From Deltaproteobacteria bacterium (GTDB lineage Bacteria > SAR324 > NAC60-12), in contig DPLM01000193.1 in assembly GCA_003541985.1 (NCBI GenBank), positions 1 to 6,977 on the forward strand: a DNA stretch of 6,977 nt, written 5' to 3'. A program made the translations under genes and the position numbers. The notes below the pieces were generated by a model. The model saw only the letters and a list, made by a program, of their open reading frames with translations, searched no databases and was not told the origin of the DNA. Of the stretch, positions 1 through 6,364 are shown one piece after another (the first letter of the stretch is position 1; each line of letters begins with the position of its first letter).

Positions 1-1
1 A

Positions 2-361
2 GAGATCGACGGATTGATTGTTTACCCGGGTGCCGAACTACCCGTGATTGAAGCCATTCGTCTCGGGTCTTCTGGCTGCATCTCGGCAACGGCTAACCTT
101 AACAGTACCCGAATCGCTGAAGTGATCTCACTGTGTCACGCTGGTCAATGGGAGGCAGCTGCAGCTAAACACGAAAGTGTCTGCTCTATCCGCAAGCTCT
201 TCCAAGAATATGCCCCAATTCCTGCTCAAAAAGCTCTGTTAGCCCGCCAGTTGGAGCAACCTTCATGGGGAAATCTACGGCCTCCCCTTCAACCCATCAC
301 AACTGAACGTGTTGAAGCCTTGGCCGAGTCCTTAGACCGTCAATTTGGTCTGAAGTTCTAA
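2..361 (+). CDS. DapA-superfamily aldolase/dehydratase, C-terminal fragment (cut by left edge)
   Basis: The last 119 residues of a class I (Schiff-base) pyruvate-type lyase of the dihydrodipicolinate synthase/N-acetylneuraminate lyase superfamily. The reading frame is open from base 2, so the gene starts outside the window. The TTG at 14 is an internal codon, not a start. What shows the family is the late barrel segment YPGAELPVIEAIRLGSSG followed by CISATANLN, matching the 'G-x-E/D...P-x-A-x-x-L-G-x-x-G-x-I-S-x-x-A-N' block that follows the catalytic lysine strand in DapA relatives. After it comes an alpha-helical C-terminal region ending in a 'W-x-x-L-R-P-P-L' stretch. The catalytic lysine and tyrosine lie upstream and are not visible. 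The GCISATAN form looks more like the catabolic sugar-acid/keto-acid members than true lysine-pathway DapA, but this is inference; the substrate cannot be assigned. The gene ends in TAA at 359-361 and is followed by about 850 bases without an intact + strand gene, so it belongs to a different unit from the exporter genes. Confidence 0.85.
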   Translation, partial: EIDGLIVYPGAELPVIEAIRLGSSGCISATANLNSTRIAEVISLCHAGQWEAAAAKHESVCSIRKLFQEYAPIPAQKALLARQLEQPSWGNLRPPLQPITTERVEALAESLDRQFGLKF

Positions 362-392
362 GCCTACTTGGTTTCCTTAACAGATGTGATTC

Positions 393-418
393 GTTGGATT
401 ACTTTGCTTTGTAACCAA
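393..418 (+). terminator. Weak imperfect hairpin after the DapA-like gene
   Basis: About 30 bases after the TAA at 359-361, TTGG (394-397) pairs with CCAA (415-418). With A398 bulged, TTAC (399-402) pairs with GTAA (411-414), leaving the loop 403-410. This gives eight base pairs with one bulge. No U-run follows, so it is not a standard intrinsic terminator. It may be an mRNA 3'-end structure or chance. Confidence 0.2.
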
Positions 419-556
419 TCCTTCATCCAGCCTATTGACACAATTTTTTCCTAATGGAGACCATTTACCAAACGTCATGATCCGTTGAATGTGGAAGTGC
501 AGAAAATAGTGACTGAGGGCGCTGATGGAAATTTGAAAACTGAAGAGAGATGGCGT

Positions 557-814
557 TTAGTTTAAGCCCTCATCTAGCTCTTTAGTCACCTTTTTGGCGG
601 CTGAGATGATCGGTGCAACTTTGATAATGTTAATCTGATTACGTAGGTAAATAGATGTCTGGATCCAATCACGATTAGAGCTATTGTGCACAGGCAAGAG
701 GGATTTACAAAGAGCCATTAGCAAGACACTGAAGCCGCCCAAAACAGCGAGTGATAGTTCAGCTAGTGGAAGATGAGGGAGGTAATTTGATTGAGCTACG
801 AGGAGCAGAAACAC
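557..814 (-). pseudogene. Possible decayed small membrane protein, unrecognised
   Basis: An 85-codon minus-strand frame opening with GTG at 814 and ending in TAA at 557-559. The product has one clear hydrophobic segment (LSLAVLGGFSVLLMALC, residues about 20-36) and a polar, amphipathic C-terminal part ending in KKVTKELDEGLN. That is a plausible small membrane-protein layout, but I do not recognise a family. The same frame continues upstream past an in-frame TAG just before the GTG, with another hydrophobic run (FRITWIFNILLLV-stop-VFLLLVA), then a second in-frame TAG further up, then more protein-like codons including a duplicated GVRDY. This pattern suggests an older, longer gene broken by nonsense changes. 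It could equally be a small intact gene using GTG, or a chance open frame. No Shine-Dalgarno sequence is seen before the GTG. Confidence 0.25.
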
Positions 815-895
815 CTAGACCAGCAGTAGAATATTAAAAATCCATGTGATTCTGAAAAACTAAGTAGTTTTAATCAAAGCAGATAGCCTAGACCA

Positions 896-925
896 ATAAT
901 CCCTGACTCCATAATCCCTAACTCC
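896..925. repeat. Two-copy tandem repeat, 15-base unit
   Basis: Unit 1 (896-910) is ATAATCCCTGACTCC and unit 2 (911-925) is ATAATCCCTAACTCC; the two differ at one base. Being a multiple of three, the duplication keeps frame and encodes a doubled GVRDY on the minus strand, in the same frame as the possible decayed gene at 557-814. It is too short and has too few copies to be a CRISPR or a regulatory array. Confidence 0.7.
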
Positions 926-1078
926 ATGACTCTCCTAGGCTTCTGCCACTGAACCAAATCTCTCTCTAAAGCACCGAGCCCTTCGAGGGCCAGAAAAAAG
1001 ACTCAACTGATCCACTCTATTGCTGCCAAAGACTAGGCAAAAGTTATTTCAAATTTTCAAAACGTGGTGGACTAAATC

Positions 1079-1107
1079 TTAAAAAAAGCGTAATTCTGAG
1101 ATATTAA
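1079..1107 (+). promoter_or_regulatory. Weak sigma70-like promoter candidate for the exporter genes
   Basis: TTAAAA (1079-1084; 4 of 6 matches to TTGACA), a 17-base spacer, then TATTAA (1102-1107; 4 of 6 matches to TATAAT), in an AT-rich patch about 100 bases before the first exporter gene. The spacing is right but both boxes are imperfect, and such matches arise by chance in AT-rich DNA. No operator-like palindrome was recognised next to it. Confidence 0.2.
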
Positions 1108-1209
1108 AGTTGGAAGCCTTGTCGTTTGAGCCTGCAGATTATCCAGGCGTTGTGACCCCATATCCGCCTCTCCTCAAGCAAGAACGCGCACCCCACTTCC
1201 TGAACCCAG

Positions 1210-3048
1210 TTGAAACTTAACTGTATCACACTGTCACTAAAGCCTCTAGCCACTTCTAGCCCTGTGAATTCTGTTTTCTCAGACCCCTATTCTTTTGTTC
1301 GCATCATCTACCGGGTGCTGCAGCTTTCACTGAAAAACCCACTTCAGTTGACGGTGGCCATTGTTGCGGTCGTGACTGGAGCTGCACTACAATTGATGAT
1401 TCCAGAATTTCTGGGGCAAGCAGTTGATCAAGCCAGCGCACTCTTAGAGGCTGTGGGTCAAGATCCAAATACAGATCTAAGTCCACTCTACTGGACTGCA
1501 CTAATCCTCTTCTCGATCGCAGCAGTTCGTGGCATCTTCGGCTTTCTGCATTCGTTTTTGGGGGAGGCTATTGGCCAGTACATGGGCTATGAACTTAGGA
1601 TGAAGTACTTTGAGCAGCTATCCAAGCTCTCCTTCGGTTATCATGACCATGTGCACACGGGCGACTTGATTACTCTTGGTATTCTAGACATCGAGGGTGT
1701 CCGAATATTCATCAACACTGGGCTTTTGCGAATCTTCTTCCTGCTGACTCTGCTAGGAGGTGGGCTGACCCTGATGCTGGAAGCAAATCTCTTCCTGACC
1801 ATCATCTCTTTGACTTTTGTACCAGTTCTTGTTTGGCGAGGAACGCTCTCTAGTCTGGGACTCCGCAAAAACTGGTTGCAGATTCAAGAGCGCCTCTCAC
1901 TGCTGACCAAGGTGATGGATGAAAACCTCAACGGAATCCGAGTTGTGCGAGCGTTTTACGCACGGGATCATGAGTTAAAGAAATATGACGAAGCCGCTGC
2001 CAAGGCGCTAGAGTTGTTTGACAGGCAAATTTTCATCCGCACTTCCAATGACTCGATGATGTCGCTGGCCTTCCTCACCTCAATGACGCTGGTGCTCTGG
2101 TTTGGAGGGCAGCAAGTCCGAGATGGGGAAATCAGTCTGGGAATGCTGACCGCCTTCCTTGCCTTCATGACCATTCTCCAGCAACCCGTGCGGCAGATTG
2201 GCATGCTGATCAACTCCTTTTCTCGCGCCAGTTCCTGCGGGGAGCGTCTGTTTCGGGTTCTGGATTCCGCTGAGTATGTAGATGAACTTGAGAGTGCTCT
2301 AGAGTTAGAAGATTTGGGCTCTTTGGAATTCCGTAATGTCTCTTTTCACTATCCCGGCGAAAATCAGCCGGAGGTGATCAAAGATATTTCGCTAGAAATT
2401 CAGCCCGGCAAGACACTCGGAATCGTAGGCCCTCAAGGCTGTGGCAAGAGTACCCTAGTCCAATTGGTTCCACGCTTCCATGAACCTGCTGCTGGGGAAA
2501 TTCTCTACAATGGCTACCCACTGAAGGACTACTCGCTGAAATCTCTTCGAAAATCTATCAGCCTCGTTCAGCAGGATACCTTCCTGTTCACATCTTCTGT
2601 GAGCAATAACGTACTCTACGGTGATCCTTGGGCAGCTAAACCAGATGTCGTCTCTGCAGCAGAGCGTGCCCAACTTCATGAACACGTTGCCAAGTTACCA
2701 CAAGAATACGACACACTGATTGGAGAGCGAGGATTGGCTCTCTCTGGTGGTCAACGGCAGCGACTGAACATATCTCGCTCGCTGCTACTTAGGACTCATA
2801 TCCTGATACTCGATGACTCCACCTCTGCAGTCGACGCAGGCACCGAAAAGAAGATTCGCGAAGCCCTCAAGGAAGGCGCAGCTGAGCGCTTGACCATTAT
2901 CATCTCTCATCGTGTTGCTTCACTAATGCATGCTGATCAGATTGTTTACATGGAAGATGGAAGAATCCTGGAAAGAGGAAACCACGAAGAACTGATGAAG
3001 CAGGAGGGCAACTATGCACGGCTCTATCAACTACAAACCCTAGACTGA
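1210..3048 (+). CDS. ABC exporter half-transporter, degenerate-site subunit (MdlA-like)
   Basis: An inner-membrane exporter subunit with fused permease and ATPase, 612 residues, close to the usual 580-620. The permease part has about six membrane helices (roughly residues 44-69, 93-120, 172-190, 194-211, 282-303 and 310-327). The nucleotide-binding domain (about 371-612) has A-loop Tyr381, Walker A GPQGCGKST (407-415), Q-loop Gln455, a perfect LSGGQ signature (511-515), Walker B ILILD (531-535) and H-loop His567. The residue after Walker B is Asp536 (GAC, 2815-2817), where active ATPases have Glu. This is the known mark of the degenerate-site partner in heterodimeric exporters such as TM287/288, LmrCD and MdlAB. 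The partner is the next gene, 8 bases downstream. The start is uncertain: an in-frame TGA at 1201-1203 limits it, the first ATG is codon 63 inside the first helix region, and the candidates are TTG 1210 or GTG 1264, both without a Shine-Dalgarno sequence. The substrate is unknown; lipids or drugs are common for the family. Confidence 0.93.
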   Translation: MKLNCITLSLKPLATSSPVNSVFSDPYSFVRIIYRVLQLSLKNPLQLTVAIVAVVTGAALQLMIPEFLGQAVDQASALLEAVGQDPNTDLSPLYWTALILFSIAAVRGIFGFLHSFLGEAIGQYMGYELRMKYFEQLSKLSFGYHDHVHTGDLITLGILDIEGVRIFINTGLLRIFFLLTLLGGGLTLMLEANLFLTIISLTFVPVLVWRGTLSSLGLRKNWLQIQERLSLLTKVMDENLNGIRVVRAFYARDHELKKYDEAAAKALELFDRQIFIRTSNDSMMSLAFLTSMTLVLWFGGQQVRDGEISLGMLTAFLAFMTILQQPVRQIGMLINSFSRASSCGERLFRVLDSAEYVDELESALELEDLGSLEFRNVSFHYPGENQPEVIKDISLEIQPGKTLGIVGPQGCGKSTLVQLVPRFHEPAAGEILYNGYPLKDYSLKSLRKSISLVQQDTFLFTSSVSNNVLYGDPWAAKPDVVSAAERAQLHEHVAKLPQEYDTLIGERGLALSGGQRQRLNISRSLLLRTHILILDDSTSAVDAGTEKKIREALKEGAAERLTIIISHRVASLMHADQIVYMEDGRILERGNHEELMKQEGNYARLYQLQTLD

Positions 3049-3056
3049 GTAATCAG

Positions 3057-4943
3057 ATGAGCCAAAAAGCACTGCTTTGGATGAACCGCTACCTGGCCCA
3101 GGATGCCTTACCCCCAGGAGCGGCTGCCCCTCCTCCTGAGGTCAGCGAAGAAGACATGTTTGGAGCGGGCTTTAATCATGAGGTGACCAAGCGTTTCCTG
3201 GGTTTCATGAAACCTTATAGGCGCTGGGTGATTATAGCGATCAGTGCGCTGATGATCTTCACACTGAGCCAGATTCTCTTTCCTCTCATTATTCAAAAAG
3301 CCCTTGATGGTCAGTTGACCTATTTTGAGAATTTGGATTCTCTGGAGTTAGGAGTTCTGCTCTTTGCAGGGGTGGTCGTAATTAACTTTACCAGTCACTT
3401 CTTTAGTGAATGGATGGTCTCCAAGGTAGCTCAGCGTCTGCTCTTTGACATGCGTCGCGGGATGTTTGAGCACCTCCAGCGAGTGTCTCTTTCCTTCATG
3501 GACAAGACCGAAACTGGACGACTGATGTCTCGTCTGCAAGGCGATGTTGGGGCTTTACAGGAGTTTCTGGAAGCCTTGGTCTACGCGATTGGGGATTTAG
3601 TGCTGTTGATCGGGATCATCTTCGTATTGCTGGCAATGGATCTGCGTTTAGGAGCGATGACCCTAGCGTTGATGCCGGTACTCATGATCGTCCGTGTTTT
3701 CTGGTTACCTCATGCTCGCAAGGCCTTCGCGCGAGCTCGAATCACCTCTGCGATCGTTGCTGGGACAATGTGCGAGAATATTCGGGGCATCCGCGTTGTC
3801 CAAGGCATGACCCGAGAACGGGTCAACCGCAATCTCTATGAGACTAAAGCCAACGACCACTTCCGCACAACTGTTAAGGCCGCGGCGATCGCCCAGTTAA
3901 TGCTACCCACAGTCGATACGCTGACGGGACTAGCTCTGGGAATCATTGCTCTCGTCGGCGGAAATTTAGTGCTCCAGGGCGAATTGACCGCCGGTGTGAT
4001 GGTCGCTTACATTCTTTACGTGCAGCGCTTCTTTGACCCTATTCGCGCGCTGACACTGCATTACAATGCCTTTTTGCGGGCAATGGCTTCAGGGGAGCGA
4101 ATCTTCGAAGTCCTCGATGTTCCTGTCGGTATACAGGACAAACCGGATGCCAAGGAGATTGAACGCTCCAATGGATCTGTCAGATTTGAGAATGTCACTT
4201 TCGGTTACAACCCAAACTATCCAGTTTTGCATAACATTAATCTCGAGATCCCTGCTGGTCAAACCATTGCCTTGGTAGGCCCTACGGGTTGTGGAAAATC
4301 TTCCATCGCCTCGTTGATTCATCGCTTCTACGATAGCTACGAAGGGAAAGTACTGGTTGGTGGACAAGACACCCGAAGTTTGACCCAGCAGTCTCTCAGT
4401 CAGCAGATTGCGATGGTCCTCCAGGATCCCTACCTATTTTCAACCACGATTCTGGAGAACATCCGCTACAACAAATCCACCGCGACAAATGAAGAAGTCA
4501 TCCAGGCTTCTAAGATTGTCGGAGCTCATGAATTTATTTCTCGATTGCCAAAAGGTTATGAGACGATGATCGAGGAACGTGGTTCCAATTTTTCTTTGGG
4601 CCAACGGCAATTGATCTCCTTTGCCCGTGCATTGGTCACAGACAGTCCGTTATTGATCTTGGACGAAGCCACAGCCTCCATTGATTCTCAGAGTGAGAAA
4701 CTGTTGCAAGAGGCGCTAAATCGCTTGTTGGAAAACCGAACTGCTGTAATCATCGCTCATCGACTAGCAACTATTCGCAAGGCTGATAAAATCCTCGTGT
4801 TGCAAGATGGACGTATCATTGAAAGTGGGAATCATCACCAACTTCTGAAGCTTGGGGGGCTCTACGCACAACTTTATTCCTTAAACTACGCCTCTTTTGA
4901 TGACATCCCTCAAGAGTTGATCAAGAAGATCGTTTCAGAATAA
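3057..4943 (+). CDS. ABC exporter half-transporter, catalytic-site subunit (MdlB-like)
   Basis: The second half of a heterodimeric inner-membrane exporter, 628 residues. A polar N-terminus with a Pro/Ala stretch (about residues 18-28) precedes the permease domain, whose helices lie near 57-79, 96-118, 172-193, 197-216, 284-306 and 311-326. In the ATPase domain (about 375-605) I see A-loop Tyr384, Walker A GPTGCGKSS (408-416), Q-loop Gln456, Walker B LLILDE (532-537) with catalytic Glu537, D-loop SID (541-543) and H-loop His568. The signature is FSLGQ (512-516), not LSGGQ. In the head-to-tail dimer this signature would face the Asp536 site of the upstream subunit (degenerate site), while Glu537 here would face that subunit's LSGGQ (working site). 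A tail of about 20 residues follows the usual end of the domain. ATG 3057 lies 8 bases after the upstream TGA, so translational coupling is likely. No clear Shine-Dalgarno sequence is seen, and ATG at codon 9 is an alternative start. Confidence 0.93.
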   Translation: MSQKALLWMNRYLAQDALPPGAAAPPPEVSEEDMFGAGFNHEVTKRFLGFMKPYRRWVIIAISALMIFTLSQILFPLIIQKALDGQLTYFENLDSLELGVLLFAGVVVINFTSHFFSEWMVSKVAQRLLFDMRRGMFEHLQRVSLSFMDKTETGRLMSRLQGDVGALQEFLEALVYAIGDLVLLIGIIFVLLAMDLRLGAMTLALMPVLMIVRVFWLPHARKAFARARITSAIVAGTMCENIRGIRVVQGMTRERVNRNLYETKANDHFRTTVKAAAIAQLMLPTVDTLTGLALGIIALVGGNLVLQGELTAGVMVAYILYVQRFFDPIRALTLHYNAFLRAMASGERIFEVLDVPVGIQDKPDAKEIERSNGSVRFENVTFGYNPNYPVLHNINLEIPAGQTIALVGPTGCGKSSIASLIHRFYDSYEGKVLVGGQDTRSLTQQSLSQQIAMVLQDPYLFSTTILENIRYNKSTATNEEVIQASKIVGAHEFISRLPKGYETMIEERGSNFSLGQRQLISFARALVTDSPLLILDEATASIDSQSEKLLQEALNRLLENRTAVIIAHRLATIRKADKILVLQDGRIIESGNHHQLLKLGGLYAQLYSLNYASFDDIPQELIKKIVSE

Positions 4944-4986
4944 TTCAGACGACAAAGCATCACTCCACCTTCTGCAAAAATTCTCC

Positions 4987-6054
4987 ATGTCACACTATCG
5001 CATTGCCTCCATTCCAGGAGATGGTATTGGCCAAGAGGTCATCCCAGCCGGAATCCAAGTTGCTGAGGTACTTGCGCAGCGTTTTGGTTTCAGCATCGAA
5101 TTCAAGCACTTCGAATGGTCCTGCCAGACTTACCTAAGCACGGGGACAATGATGCCTAAAGACGGGCTTGAGCAGCTCCAATCCTTTGATGCGATCTTTC
5201 TCGGAGCTGTTGGTTGGCCAAGTGTCCCCGATCATGTCTCGCTCTGGGGTTTGTTGATTCCGATTCGTCGCCATTTTGACCAGTATGTCAACATTCGCCC
5301 TGTTCGCTTACTCAAGGGTATTGAGTCCCCATTGGCAGGTCGAGGCCCTGAAGATATCGATTTCGTGATTGTCCGTGAGAATTGTGAGGGAGAGTATTCG
5401 GAGTCAGGAGGGAGAATCTATGCCGGAACTGAGCAGGAGATTGTTCTGCAAGAGTCCATCTTTACACGTCATGGAACTGATAGGATTTTGCGCTATGCTT
5501 TTGACTTGGCAAAAAAACGTGCGGGTAAGCTAACCTCTGCAACTAAGTCAAATGGCATCATTCATTCGATGCCTTTTTGGGACGAACGAGTCAAAGCTAT
5601 CTCCAGTGAGTATCCAGAGATCGAGTTGAACCAATTCCATATTGATATCCTCACCGCTCATTTCGTCCTCCATCCGGACTGGTTTGATGTAGTGGTTGGT
5701 TCGAACTTATTTGGTGATATTCTCAGTGACCTTGGCCCGGCCATCGCTGGCTCAATTGGTATTGCTCCCTCAGCAAATATCAATCCCCAGGAAACCTACC
5801 CCTCGATGTTTGAACCTGTTCATGGCTCAGCTCCAGACATTGCGGGACAGGGTATTGCTAACCCCATTGCCACCATCTGGACTCTTGCAATGATGCTGGA
5901 TCATCTCGGTGAGAGTGAAGCAGCTCAAGCCTGTGAAGACGCAATGGAAACTGTATTGACTGCTGGTCCTGAATCTAGAACCAAAGATCTTGGTGGAACT
6001 GCCACTACAGAAAGTTGTACCGAAGCGGTGATCCAAGCATTGAGGATAAATTGA
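4987..6054 (+). CDS. dmlA: D-malate / tartrate dehydrogenase (decarboxylating), NAD-dependent
   Basis: A cytoplasmic beta-decarboxylating dehydrogenase of the isocitrate/isopropylmalate family. It is expected to oxidise and decarboxylate D-malate to pyruvate and CO2 with NAD+ and a divalent metal; relatives also act on tartrate or 3-isopropylmalate. At 355 residues it is full length (E. coli DmlA is about 360). Family features seen are the N-terminal IPGDGIG (9-15), substrate arginines Arg94, Arg104 and Arg130, Tyr137, Lys187, and metal aspartates Asp220, Asp244 and Asp248 within SNLFGDILSDLGP (239-251). The coenzyme loop EPVHGSAPDIAG (276-287) has Asp284-Ile285, the NAD-preferring pair. SLWG followed by FDQYVNIRPVRL, and VRENCEGEYS, match the D-malate/tartrate subgroup rather than LeuB. 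ATG 4987 is the only sensible start, since the conserved N-terminus begins at once. No Shine-Dalgarno sequence is visible. It lies 43 bases after the exporter gene with no terminator between, so co-transcription is likely. The exact substrate (D-malate or tartrate) is open. Confidence 0.92.
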   Translation: MSHYRIASIPGDGIGQEVIPAGIQVAEVLAQRFGFSIEFKHFEWSCQTYLSTGTMMPKDGLEQLQSFDAIFLGAVGWPSVPDHVSLWGLLIPIRRHFDQYVNIRPVRLLKGIESPLAGRGPEDIDFVIVRENCEGEYSESGGRIYAGTEQEIVLQESIFTRHGTDRILRYAFDLAKKRAGKLTSATKSNGIIHSMPFWDERVKAISSEYPEIELNQFHIDILTAHFVLHPDWFDVVVGSNLFGDILSDLGPAIAGSIGIAPSANINPQETYPSMFEPVHGSAPDIAGQGIANPIATIWTLAMMLDHLGESEAAQACEDAMETVLTAGPESRTKDLGGTATTESCTEAVIQALRIN

Positions 6055-6364
6055 AGGAAAGCGCCTATTGTTCAACTGAATAGAGAAAGGTTTGCCTAAC
6101 ATTTGCTGTGACCTGCGGTTTGATCACGAAAGGAATTGAATGTTACAAGCCCCTTTCCCTATGGAAATGGGGGAGTATTTGAAAATGGTGGATGAGGGTC
6201 TCATTTGACAGCCCCTACAATTTCCATCATCCGACCTATCGGCCACCCTCTCGCTCATTGAAAAGAGTTTCAGAAAACAAAACCTTCTTGAAAAAGTCTA
6301 ATCTACATACCCACTAAATCCCTGCGATTTACCCAACCACGAATAAATTTTTCTGAAAATCCCA
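6055..6364. other. Intergenic gap (310 bases)
   Basis: No open frame with protein character was found on either strand. The minus-strand frame that reaches into this gap at its left end (to about 6102) is antisense to the dehydrogenase gene. The gap contains a strong hairpin at 6150-6172 (listed separately), a small hairpin at 6192-6204 (ATGAG / CTCAT, loop GGT) and an AT-rich stretch before the acyl-CoA synthetase start. TTGAAA at 6288-6293 resembles a -35 box, but I find no well-spaced -10 box. Confidence 0.6.
6150..6172 (+). terminator. GC-rich hairpin, possible 3'-end structure of the exporter-dehydrogenase unit
   Basis: CCCCTTTCC (6150-6158) pairs with GGAAA-T-GGGG (6163-6172): nine base pairs with a single bulged T6168 and a CTAT tetraloop. 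It lies about 95 bases after the dehydrogenase stop codon. The downstream sequence (GAGTATTTG) lacks a proper U-run, so it is a poor intrinsic terminator on the + strand. It could act as an mRNA-stabilising end, a leader structure for the next gene, or an intergenic repeat element. Confidence 0.35.

Larger units (their letters stand above)
362..1209. other. Long gap without an intact gene (848 bases)
   Basis: No convincing + strand gene is present. A 36-codon stop-to-stop stretch at 455-565 reads like protein (it includes RHDPLNVEVQKIV) but has no ATG and no recognisable domain. The minus strand carries a possible decayed small membrane-protein gene (listed separately). Other contents are a 15-base tandem duplication at 896-925, a short hairpin at 978-990 (GCCCT / AGGGC with loop TCG), and an AT-rich patch around 1040-1110 that may hold the promoter of the exporter genes. 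I saw no tRNA, rRNA, insertion-sequence end or CRISPR-like array. The size and broken reading frames suggest an eroded intergenic region rather than a set of missed genes. Confidence 0.6.

Noticed and set aside
435..440. Perfect TTGACA box as a possible promoter
   Set aside because: No -10-like hexamer at 16-18 bases downstream, and no + strand gene follows for about 770 bases.
978..990. GCCCT-TCG-AGGGC hairpin followed by an A-rich stretch
   Set aside because: A stem of only five base pairs with no U-run on the + strand and no gene ending nearby; likely chance.
362..1209. Possible CRISPR array, tRNA or small RNA gene in the long gap
   Set aside because: Only one two-copy 15-base repeat, no spaced repeats, no cloverleaf or TPsiC-arm consensus seen.
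3885..3892. GCGATCGC octamer, the HIP1 palindrome typical of many cyanobacteria
   Set aside because: I noticed only one copy, inside a coding region; not enough to argue for a cyanobacterial origin.
4089..4367. Minus-strand open frame of 92 codons inside the second exporter gene
   Set aside because: Antisense to the start of a conserved ATPase domain that includes Walker A; no independent support.
5827..6102. Minus-strand open frame over the end of the dehydrogenase gene
   Set aside because: It lies antisense to strongly conserved coding sequence and its product has no family features; a shadow frame.
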